64,000 nucleotides of DNA. Source: Ideonella dechloratans. GTDB taxonomy: Bacteria > Pseudomonadota > Gammaproteobacteria > Burkholderiales > Burkholderiaceae_C. The stretch lies in the NCBI RefSeq assembly GCF_021049305.1, contig NZ_CP088081.1, positions 434,001-498,000 on the forward strand, read 5' to 3'. Positions 1 to 8,400 of the stretch are shown piece after piece; positions within the stretch are counted from its first letter, which is position 1; every line of letters starts with the position of its first letter. Both the position numbers and the translations under genes were made by a program. The notes beneath the pieces are model-generated. The model saw nothing but the letters and a program-made list of their open reading frames with translations, did not search any database and had not been told where the DNA came from.

Positions 1-990
1 GCGCTGCTGCACCCGGGTCTGTTCGGTCTGCACAACCTGGCGCAGGTGCCGCTCGATGCAGTGGAACTGCTGACCGAGGCCCTGCGTCGCTTGAAGATCG
101 ATGAGGTGCATGTGCATCACCTGATCGACTTCCCGGTCGGGACCGCAGACCTGCTGGTGCGCCTGGTCCAGGCGCTCGGCCTGCGCCTGCGCATGGCCGT
201 GCACGATTACTACCTGCTCTGCCCGCGGGTGAACCTGGTGAATCAGGCGGGGCGGTTCTGTGGGCAACCCAGCGAGGACGATTGCGGGCGCTGTCTGGCC
301 GGTGATGCCGAGTTGCAGGCCCTCGGGCCGATCCGCGCCTGGCGGGCGCAGTCCCGGGCCCTGCTCGCCGCGGCCCACAGCGTGGTCGCCCCTTCGGCCG
401 ATGTGGCCAGGCGCCTGGCCCACTGGGGGCTGTGCGAGAGCGTCGAGGTGCAGCCCCACGAGGAGCCGCCCTCTGCCGGGCCGGGGCGACACGCGCAGGT
501 GGCGGCCGGCCGGCCGGCCCGGGTGCTGGTGATCGGTGCCATCAACCACGTCAAAGGCTTCGAGGTGCTGGCGGGGCTGGCGCAGGCCTCGCGCGACCAG
601 GCGCTGCCGCTGACCCTGGGTCTGCTGGGCTACTCCTCGGACGATGCCCGGCTCGCCGCGCTGGGCGTCCAACTGCAGGGGCGCTATTTCGACCATGAAC
701 TGCCGCAGAAGATCGACGACTTCGCGCCGGATCTGATCCTGATCCCGTCGATCTGGCCCGAGACCTACTGCTATGTGCTGACGGCGGCGCTGGCCAGCGG
801 ACGCCGCGTGGCCGTCTTCGACCTGGGGGCGCAGGCCGACCGCACGCGGGCTCACAGCTCCGAGCACCTGATCCTTCCGCTGGCCCTGGCGGATCGTCCC
901 GAGGCATTGGCTCGCGCCCTGATCCAGCCCCTGCTGGCGGCCGTTTCGACCGAGCCCGGTTTCGCCCCTGGGCCGGACAGCGCCATCTGA
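1..990 (+). CDS. Glycosyltransferase, GT4-like, 5'-truncated by window edge
   Basis: The frame is open from the first base, so the gene starts left of the window; a GTG at 46 is only an internal codon. The visible 329 residues resemble the acceptor half plus the Rossmann nucleotide-sugar half of retaining GT-B enzymes. An HHL segment is followed by HDYYLLCPR and a four-cysteine cluster (LCPR, FCGQ, DDCGRCL) seen in a subgroup of cytosolic GT4-like capsule and EPS transferases. The second half contains RVLVIGAINHVKGFEVL, the usual start of the donor domain, and PSIWPETYCYVL, which matches the donor-binding loop with its Glu. It probably builds the capsule repeat unit at the inner face of the membrane. 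It lies 149 bp upstream of kpsM, on the same strand. Donor and acceptor are unknown. Confidence 0.8.
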   Translation, partial: ALLHPGLFGLHNLAQVPLDAVELLTEALRRLKIDEVHVHHLIDFPVGTADLLVRLVQALGLRLRMAVHDYYLLCPRVNLVNQAGRFCGQPSEDDCGRCLAGDAELQALGPIRAWRAQSRALLAAAHSVVAPSADVARRLAHWGLCESVEVQPHEEPPSAGPGRHAQVAAGRPARVLVIGAINHVKGFEVLAGLAQASRDQALPLTLGLLGYSSDDARLAALGVQLQGRYFDHELPQKIDDFAPDLILIPSIWPETYCYVLTAALASGRRVAVFDLGAQADRTRAHSSEHLILPLALADRPEALARALIQPLLAAVSTEPGFAPGPDSAI

Positions 991-1073
991 TGGGCAAGAG
1001 ATGGATCGGGCGACGATGAGGTGCCAATTCTGTCGATGGCCCGTGCGGAGGCCTGAGTTAAAGTCCCGCCGAA

Positions 1074-1089
1074 CCGGACCGTGGTCCGG
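1074..1089. repeat. 16-bp inverted repeat upstream of kpsM
   Basis: CCGGACC and GGTCCGG form perfect 7-bp arms around a GT spacer, 50 bp before the kpsM start. There is no T-tract, so it is not a classic terminator. It could be an operator or a hairpin in the 5' leader of the kps mRNA. No convincing sigma-70 promoter was found around it. Confidence 0.4.
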
Positions 1090-1139
1090 CAGCCCTGTGG
1101 CGTTCATCGGGGTGATGTCCCCTTCGTGAAGTTCCACCC

Positions 1140-1931
1140 GTGAAGAAACGCACCCCCTGGCAAATTCAGCGCGCTGTGATCTTTGCCCTGCTGATGCGGG
1201 AGTTGAAGACGCGTTTCGGCACCCACTGGACGGGGGTGGTGTGGCTTCTGGGAACCCCGCTGGCCCAGGTGGGGGTGCTGGTGGGCTTCAACACCTTTCT
1301 GCGGGGGCGCCTGCATGAAGGGCTCTACCCCTATGCCGTCTTTCTGATGGTGGCGTTGATGCCCTTCAGGCTTTGCACAGGTCTGTGGTCGCAACTGATG
1401 AACGCCGCCAAAGCCAACCAAGGGTTGTTCAATTACCGGCAGGTCGTTCCCATGGATGCCTTCATTTCACGGGCCATCCTTGAGCTGGTATTGAATGTGC
1501 TGATCTTCGTTCTGTCGATGCTGATCCTGGCACGGTTGGGTGTGCCATATGTCTTTCCTGAGCATTTGCTCTATCTTTTCGCGGTTTGGGCGGTCTACTT
1601 CTTTTTTGGCGCGGGCATGGGGCTCCTGTTGGCTGGACTGTCGGGGCCGATGCCTCGGATCGGCACACTGGTGAATCTGATATCCATGCCGTTGTACATG
1701 CTCTCAGGGGTCATCTTTGTCTTTCACGCTCCCACGCCTGACATCAAGGCGCTGCTTCTTTTCAATCCGCTGATGCACTTGGTGGAATGCGGGAGAGAGG
1801 CCTATTTGGCGGGGTACCGGGTTGACCAGGGCATCAACATGGCCTATCCCTCCTTATGGGCATTGACCTTGTGTTTTCTGGGCATGGGCCTCTGTCGGAT
1901 CCGTCGCCAAGAACTGGCTGCTGGCGAGTGA
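1140..1931 (+). CDS. kpsM: Capsule polysaccharide ABC exporter, inner-membrane permease KpsM/CtrC/BexB
   Basis: A 263-residue ABC-2 type permease, the usual length for the family. The N-terminus (residues 4-30, WQIQRAVIFALLMRELKTRF) is the conserved cytoplasmic amphipathic segment. It is followed by about six hydrophobic segments, including VVWLLGTPLAQVGVLVGF and VLIFVLSMLILARL. With KpsT it forms the transporter that moves the lipid-linked capsule chain across the inner membrane. The GTG at 1140 gives the family-typical N-terminus. kpsT starts 10 bp after the stop, so the two genes are translationally close. Base composition is clearly lower in GC than the genes after 12 kb. Confidence 0.93.
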   Translation: MKKRTPWQIQRAVIFALLMRELKTRFGTHWTGVVWLLGTPLAQVGVLVGFNTFLRGRLHEGLYPYAVFLMVALMPFRLCTGLWSQLMNAAKANQGLFNYRQVVPMDAFISRAILELVLNVLIFVLSMLILARLGVPYVFPEHLLYLFAVWAVYFFFGAGMGLLLAGLSGPMPRIGTLVNLISMPLYMLSGVIFVFHAPTPDIKALLLFNPLMHLVECGREAYLAGYRVDQGINMAYPSLWALTLCFLGMGLCRIRRQELAAGE

Positions 1932-1941
1932 GGGCCGTCCC

Positions 1942-2637
1942 ATGCTGGAACTGGTCAATCTCACCAAGTACTACCCGACGCCCATGGGGCGCCACTATGT
2001 CTTCCGGGATCTGACTTTCAAGTTTCCTGAGGACGCCAGCATCGGTTTGATGGGGCGCAACGGGGCGGGCAAGTCCACGCTGATGCGCATCATCGCTGGC
2101 GTGGAGGTGCCCAACCGGGGGTGTGTGCGCACCGACAAGACCATGTCCTGGCGGGTGGGTCTGGGGGGGGGATTCCAGGGTTCCCTGTCTTCCAGGGACA
2201 ACGTGCGCTTTGTCTGCAGGCTTTTCAGCGCCAGTCCGGAGCAGACGCGGGAGAAAGTGCGTTTCGTGGAGGAGTTTGCCGAGATCGGAAAGTTCTTCGA
2301 TCTCCCCATGAAGACGCTCTCCTCCGGCATGCGGGGACGGGTGACCTTCGGGCTCAGCTTGGCCTTTGAGTTCGACTACTACCTCATCGACGAAGGTATG
2401 GCGGCCGGCGACCCGATCTTTCGCAAGAAGGCCCAGGCCGCATTTCAAGCCCATGTCGCCAAGGGCAAGCTCATCCTGGTGTCCCACAACCCCAAGGACA
2501 TCCAGAACATGTGCGATGTGGTGGTGATCCTCGAGGACGGCCAAGCCACGCTTTATCACGATGTCAAGGAAGGGCTGGAGCTCTACCAGAACATGCAGCA
2601 AAAACGCCAACAGTTCGCCAAGGTGCAAGGGACATGA
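1942..2637 (+). CDS. kpsT: Capsule polysaccharide ABC exporter, ATPase KpsT/CtrD/BexA
   Basis: A 231-residue ABC ATPase that powers capsule export together with KpsM. Walker A is GRNGAGKST (about residues 38-46), the signature is LSSGMRGR, and Walker B is YYLIDEG followed by GDPIFRKKA. The switch histidine lies in VSHNPKDI. The Walker A and the short length match the BexA/KpsT/CtrD family rather than importers. Its TGA overlaps the ATG of kpsE (ATGA at 2634-2637), so translation is probably coupled. Confidence 0.95.
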   Translation: MLELVNLTKYYPTPMGRHYVFRDLTFKFPEDASIGLMGRNGAGKSTLMRIIAGVEVPNRGCVRTDKTMSWRVGLGGGFQGSLSSRDNVRFVCRLFSASPEQTREKVRFVEEFAEIGKFFDLPMKTLSSGMRGRVTFGLSLAFEFDYYLIDEGMAAGDPIFRKKAQAAFQAHVAKGKLILVSHNPKDIQNMCDVVVILEDGQATLYHDVKEGLELYQNMQQKRQQFAKVQGT

Positions 2638-3752
2638 ACCTGAATTCCCTGAAGTTCGTCACGCCCGCACGCGTCACCTGGGTTCTCTTTGTGATCCCTG
2701 TCGCACTGGCCACGGTGTTCTACACCCTGATGGCGGCGGATCGCTATGCCAGCGTGGCGGTCGTCAGTGTCCGTGATACCTCCTCCCTTCCCACCGGCGG
2801 GAGTTCGTCGGTGGCCGCCTTGCTGGGAGGGGCTGCGGGTGGTTCGCTGTCGCTGGTCGACACATTCTTCGTCCAGAACTACATCCAGTCCTCGGACTTG
2901 ATGCTCAAGCTCGACAAGCGCTTCAATCTGCGTGCGCACTACAGTGCGCCACGGTTGGATGTGTTGTACCGCCTGAGCGCCGATGCCCGTCGCGAGGACT
3001 TCCTTAACTACTTCCGCAACCGCATCAAGGTCACCCTGGACGAAACCTCCGGGCTGCTGACCATCGAGGCCCAGGGCTTCGAACCCGCCTTTGCGCAGAA
3101 GCTCACACAAGCTGTGGTTGAAGAAACCGAGGCGGTGCTCAATGAGAACGCCCACCGCATTGCGCATGACCGCATGCTCTTCGCCGAGCAGGAGGTGGAG
3201 CGCACAGCCAAGAGTCAGGCCAAGGTCCGTGCAGATCTGTTGGCTTTCCAAACCCAGCACCGCCTGCTCGATCCGCTGTCGCAGGCGGCAGCCAACAGCA
3301 CCTTGACAGCGTCCTTGCAGGCAACGCAGGCGAAGCAGGAGGCCGATCTGAAGGCTGCGCAGGCCTACCTCAGCGAGGACAGCCTGCAGGTGCGCAGCCT
3401 GCGAAGCCAACTGGAGGCCACCAAGGCCCAGATCGAGGTCGAGCGGCTGAGGGCCACGGGAACCGTGGACGGCGCGCAACTGACGGCCTTGGCCAGTCAG
3501 TATCAGAACCTGCTGGCCCTGACAGGCTTTGCCGACGAAGAGCACAAGTTGGCATTGGCCGCGGCGGAGCAGGCGCGCATGGACACGGTTCGCAAGCTCA
3601 AGACGCTCATGGTGCTCGAGCCGGCCACCCTGCCGGATCTGGCGACCTATCCCCACCGGGTCATTGATTGGCTCACCGTTGTTGCCGTGTGCGGCATGCT
3701 TTTCACCATCGTGCGGCTGGCCATGGCCACGATTCGCGAACACCAGGACTGA
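2634..3752 (+). CDS. kpsE: Capsule polysaccharide export inner-membrane protein KpsE/CtrB/BexC (PCP family)
   Basis: A 372-residue polysaccharide co-polymerase-like protein that links the KpsMT transporter to the outer-membrane channel. It has an N-terminal membrane segment (residues 13-29, TWVLFVIPVALATVFYT), a large periplasmic part with long Gln/Ala/Lys-rich helices (about 180-330) likely to be coiled coil, and a C-terminal membrane segment (WLTVVAVCGMLFTIVRLAM). The frame is open upstream to 2511, but the ATG overlapping the kpsT stop gives the family-typical start. The next gene, kpsD, begins 4 bp after its stop. Confidence 0.92.
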   Translation: MNLNSLKFVTPARVTWVLFVIPVALATVFYTLMAADRYASVAVVSVRDTSSLPTGGSSSVAALLGGAAGGSLSLVDTFFVQNYIQSSDLMLKLDKRFNLRAHYSAPRLDVLYRLSADARREDFLNYFRNRIKVTLDETSGLLTIEAQGFEPAFAQKLTQAVVEETEAVLNENAHRIAHDRMLFAEQEVERTAKSQAKVRADLLAFQTQHRLLDPLSQAAANSTLTASLQATQAKQEADLKAAQAYLSEDSLQVRSLRSQLEATKAQIEVERLRATGTVDGAQLTALASQYQNLLALTGFADEEHKLALAAAEQARMDTVRKLKTLMVLEPATLPDLATYPHRVIDWLTVVAVCGMLFTIVRLAMATIREHQD

Positions 3753-3756
3753 ACCC

Positions 3757-5466
3757 ATGCTGCAACGCTTTCTTCGCACGCTTGCGTCGAGCTTTCTGCT
3801 TCTATCGCTCCTGTCGACGGTCCTTGCGGCAGAGCCCTCCGGAGAGGCCAAGGGGCAGGGGCAGTCTTTGGGGCAGATGCTTGGACTTCCCTCGGGTCAG
3901 ATTCCGACCACGATGGATGCCGCCATGGTTCCGGCGCCGCCCCCTCAGCCCCTGCCGATGCTGCCGGGCTCGCAGACCATTGGTGCCAAGCCCGTGGTTT
4001 TCGGCTCACAGATCTTCAGTGGTCGTTTCGCCAGTCAGGGCTTCTCGGGTTTCAACCCCGACTACCAGGTGGCCAGTGGGGATCGGATCACACTGCGCAT
4101 GTGGGGGGCTCTGAACTACGAGGCCGTGCAGGTGGTGGATGCCCAGGGCAACATCTTCGTGCCCAATGCCGGCCCCATCCAGGTTCGGGGGGTGCGCAAC
4201 GACGAACTCAACCAGCGGGTGGACGAGCAGGTCAAACGCACCTTCAAGGCCAATGTAGGCGTGTATGCGACGCTGGAATCGGCGCAGCCGGTCAAGGTGT
4301 TCGTGACCGGCTATGTGCGTGCCCCCGGCCTGTATGGCGGGTTGTCCTCCGATTCGGTGCTGGGCTTCCTGGATCGCGCGGGAGGCATTGATCCGGACCG
4401 TGGCAGCTATCTGAATGTGGAGGTGCTGCGCGGCGGCAAGCCGCGCGCAGTGCTCAATCTCTACCAGTTTCTGCTCGAGGGCAAACTGGAGCGCCTCCAG
4501 TTCCACGATGGCGACACGGTCGTGGTGCGGCCCCGTCAGTACGCGGTCACGGTCCAGGGCGAAGCGCAGAACACCTATCTCTTCGAGTTGTCCGCACCCG
4601 ATGTGCCGGCGGCCGAACTGGTTCACCTGGCGCAACCCAAGCCCACGGCCACCCATGTGAGCGTGGTGCGCAACACCGGCGTCGAACTCAAGAGCGAGTA
4701 CTACCCCTTGTCTCAGTTGGGGAGCGTCATGGTTCACAACGGCGACTTGGTGACGTTCACCGCCGACAAGTACCCCACCACGCTGCTGGTGCGCATCGAG
4801 GGGGCCCAACTGGGCGAGCGCGCTCTGGTGATGCCCAATGGCGCCCGCCTGAAGGATCTGGTGGCGCGTCTGAACCCCTCTCCCGAGGCGGACCTGGCAG
4901 GTATTCAGCTGTACCGCAAGTCTGTCCAGGACAGGCAGAAGCGTTCGCTGGACCTGTCTCTGCGCAATCTTGAGACGGCTGCACTGACCGCTCGCTCAGC
5001 CACGGCCGAGGAGGCCGCCCTGCGCAAACAGGAGGCCGATCTGATGATGTCCTTCGTGGCCAAGGCCCAGCAGGTCCAGCCCCTGGGGCAGGTGGTGCTG
5101 ACCAGCAAGGAGCAGGCTGACCAGATGCTGCTGGAGGATGGCGACGTCGTGGTGGTGCCGGAGAAGCAGAACACCGTGCTGCTCAGTGGGGAAGTCCTGT
5201 TCCCGAATGCCCTGGTCTTCAAGCCGGGGGCATCGGTGGCCGACTATGTCGCCATGGCCGGCGGCTATACCCAGTCGGCGGACACCTCCAAGGAGATCGT
5301 GCTGCACCCCAACGGCACGGTGGCCGAGCCAGGGTCTTCGCCACAGCCGGGCGACGAGATCATGATCCTGCCGAAGATCGATTCGAAGAACATCGAGGTC
5401 ACGCGTGGCATCACGCAGATCCTCTACCAGATTGCGATTGCAGCCAAGGTGGCCTTTGGTCTCTGA
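3757..5466 (+). CDS. kpsD: Outer-membrane polysaccharide export protein, KpsD/Wza (OPX) family
   Basis: A 569-residue OPX protein forming the periplasmic and outer-membrane channel for capsule export. A signal peptide is visible (LASSFLLLSLLSTVLAAEPS, cleavage near residue 25). There is no lipobox cysteine, as in E. coli KpsD and unlike CtrA or BexD. Residues about 105-190 are the polysaccharide-export domain (DYQVASGDRITLRMWG). SLBB-type modules follow (VKVFVTGYVRAPGLY, VLLSGEVLFPNALVFKPG). The C-terminal 25 residues form the hydrophobic, amphipathic helix typical of these proteins. The length is close to KpsD and much longer than CtrA. It completes an M-T-E-D export operon. Confidence 0.92.
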   Translation: MLQRFLRTLASSFLLLSLLSTVLAAEPSGEAKGQGQSLGQMLGLPSGQIPTTMDAAMVPAPPPQPLPMLPGSQTIGAKPVVFGSQIFSGRFASQGFSGFNPDYQVASGDRITLRMWGALNYEAVQVVDAQGNIFVPNAGPIQVRGVRNDELNQRVDEQVKRTFKANVGVYATLESAQPVKVFVTGYVRAPGLYGGLSSDSVLGFLDRAGGIDPDRGSYLNVEVLRGGKPRAVLNLYQFLLEGKLERLQFHDGDTVVVRPRQYAVTVQGEAQNTYLFELSAPDVPAAELVHLAQPKPTATHVSVVRNTGVELKSEYYPLSQLGSVMVHNGDLVTFTADKYPTTLLVRIEGAQLGERALVMPNGARLKDLVARLNPSPEADLAGIQLYRKSVQDRQKRSLDLSLRNLETAALTARSATAEEAALRKQEADLMMSFVAKAQQVQPLGQVVLTSKEQADQMLLEDGDVVVVPEKQNTVLLSGEVLFPNALVFKPGASVADYVAMAGGYTQSADTSKEIVLHPNGTVAEPGSSPQPGDEIMILPKIDSKNIEVTRGITQILYQIAIAAKVAFGL

Positions 5467-5491
5467 GCTCGTCTGAATTGGGAAAGTTGGC

Positions 5492-8400
5492 ATGAGTTTG
5501 CGTCGAGCGAGAGTTGTTTGGGGGCCGCAGGCCGAAGGCAATGTGGGGGGCGGCGTGGCGATCGCGTCGATCCAGGGGCGTGTGGAGGCATTGGAGGGGC
5601 TCACCCTGCGAGGCTGGGCCCTGGGGGCGGATGACATCGATCAGGACCTCACGCTGTGCCTGGACGGTGCGCCGATGGAGGCCGCTGTGCGGCGTGCCGA
5701 GCGCGAGGACGTGCGCGCGGCGTTCCAGTCGGAACGGCTCGACCTGGGTTTCCTGATCGACCTGCCGCCAGCCTTGTGGGACCGCATCCCGCAGGAAGGG
5801 GCGGGCACCCTGAGTGTCCAGGTCGGGCAACAGGTGCTGGTCAGCGTGCCCAGCATGGAATGGCACCGTGAGCGGCTGAAACAGGTGCTGGAAGAGGCGC
5901 TGAACCTCCACTCTGCCGCGCTGACGTCGGCAGGGAATCCGGAAGGCCTGTCTCTTGCATCGCGTCAGCTGCTGCTTGACCACGCACACCGTGCCGGCCT
6001 GGCCGCCTGTCTGCCGCCGGATTGGGTGGAAGAGATCCCGGTGCGCTCGTCTGACGAATCACAGCCAGAGGCTCCCCCCGTGCAGGGGCAGGTCGAGGCA
6101 ATGGAGGGGCTGCTGCTGCGAGGCTGGGCCGCGACAGGCGAGGCCGGTCAGGAGACGATCTCCCTTTGGCTGGGCGATGCGCCCGTGGATGCCGCCGTGG
6201 TGCGTGTCGAGCGCGAGGATGTCCGCCGTGCGGTGCATGGGGCTTCGGCCCTGCCGGGCTTCGAAATCGAAGTGCCCTCCCAGATCTGGGATCGGCTGAC
6301 CGCGGATCAGCAACCCCAGATCCAGGTGAGGGTGAATGGTCAGGTCCTGCCGTCCGCCGTGAACTTGCATCTGAGCCGTCGGCGTCTGGTGGATGAACTG
6401 TGGGGTCTTCACGCTCTGGCTGGCAGCGCCGCCACCGCCGCCGGTGCTGAGCTCCAGCGCTACCAGTACCGCCTTTTCGCGGCCATCGAGCATGCGGTCC
6501 ATGCGGCCCTCCTGCCCGATCTGCCTCCGGAACTCGATGCCTTTGTTCAGAGGGAGGCGGAGCGATTCGGCCTGTCGGCCCTGCTGACCCAGGGAACGGG
6601 TGTGCGCGAGTTGCTGAGCCAAGGTGGCGAGCGAGACCTGGGACGGATGGCGCTGTGGCGTGCGCAACGTGACTTCAACCAGCGCTGGGTGTCCGGGCGT
6701 CGTGCCATCGAGGTCTTGCAGGAAACCCTGTCCGCGGTGCCCCTGGGGGAGGTGACGCGGCAGAGCTTTCTGCGCGACACCGTTCCCTTTTTCTGCAGCC
6801 TGCGGCAGTACCATGAAATCCGGCCTTTGCTGGACATCGCGGCTCTGCGGGAGCAAGGCGCGACAGACCACGCCTCTTCTGTCAGCTTGGCCCTGCCCGA
6901 GCATGTGGCCTCGCTGGATTTCACACGGGCCGCCGAGATGGTTTGGCGCCTGCTGGAACTGCCCGGTTGGCTGAACACCGAGTGTGTGGGCCAGGCGGCT
7001 TGGGATCTGCTGCAGCAAAGTGAACGTCGGCCGCTGGCCGACGAGGCCGTGGGCGGACTGGTGCGGGCCCTGGCCTACCTGATCAGCGGGTTGGCCAAGA
7101 ACCCCTGGGCACGCTCTCATGACAGTCACCTGATCGATGCGCAGGTGTCCTTGCTGCTGATGATGCCGGCGCTGCCCGCCAATTTGGCGACGGAGGTACT
7201 GGAGCAGGCCGAGCGAAGCTACCAATATGTTCCAGCTTTCTGGACGTGCCTGGACCGCCGCTGGCCGGATGTCCGGACGCAACCCGACCGCCTGCGCCGT
7301 GGGCGAGCGGTCATGCAGGAGCTGCAGTCCCTGCTGGTTCCACCGTCCGGTCAGGCTCCGGACGGACAGGCGCTGAAGAGAGCGCAAGCCTTGCTCCGCT
7401 ACGGGCAGGCACGCTGGCAGGCCGATGCCCTGCAGATCTCCCGCGAACTCTTGTTGGCTGCGGTGCCGGGTGAGGACCTGGCCACCCGCGTGTCCGATAT
7501 GGCCGCTGAAGCCGAAGGCTTGGGCATGGAGGAGGTGATGCGTCTGGCGGCGCACCCTCTGATGGACGAGCAGGCCGAGTTGCCCTCCGAGGCCCTGCAG
7601 GCTGTGGTTCGCAACACCGGAAAGGCCCGTCTGCCGGAGTGGGCTCGGTGGGCATGGGCCACCTGGGATGGCCTGAACGAGGCCACCGAGCTGACGGCCT
7701 CCCCCGCGCTGCCCAGCCTCGCCAGTTGCCGGCGTTTGAACAAGTGGGACACGCACTTTCTGGGGACCTATCTCGCGACTGTGCGTCTGGCGCTGATGGC
7801 CGAACAGGCGCCGCAAGGCGATGGACAGTTGCCCGAGGTGGAACTGGCTGAGCTGCGCAGCCTGTGGATGAGTGCCTGGCAGGAGCGTGCGCACGACAAG
7901 CCACTGGTCGCTCCGCTGTGGAATGCCCTGTACCTGCTGCGCCGGCTGGCCTGCCGTTGGCCGGACCAGGCGGGCTGGGCGGCCCTGATCCACGACTTCG
8001 AGCGCTGCCTGCCCGAGGACAAGAGGGCTGCTTCGCTGCTGCCTGAGGACGGAGCGCTGCGTCTGCGCAGCCCAGGCTGGTTGCAGGACACCCTGGTGGT
8101 GGTCTATTCCTGCCGCGCCAATCTGGAAGGGCGTGTGCGCGCCATCCGCGAGAGCTGGGGGCGCACCCTCACCGAGCACGGTGTACCCTGGGTTGTGCTG
8201 GTGGGCGATGGTGACGGGGCAGCCCCTGAGGGCATGGCGGGCCACGTGCTGGCGCTGGCGGCGCCCGACACCTACGAGCATCTGCCGGCCAAGACCCTGG
8301 CCGTGCTGGACTGGGTGGAGGCGCACACCGACTTCTGCTACGTCTACAAGATCGACGACGACTGCCACCTGAATGTGGAAGCCTTCCTGGCCCGTTCGCT

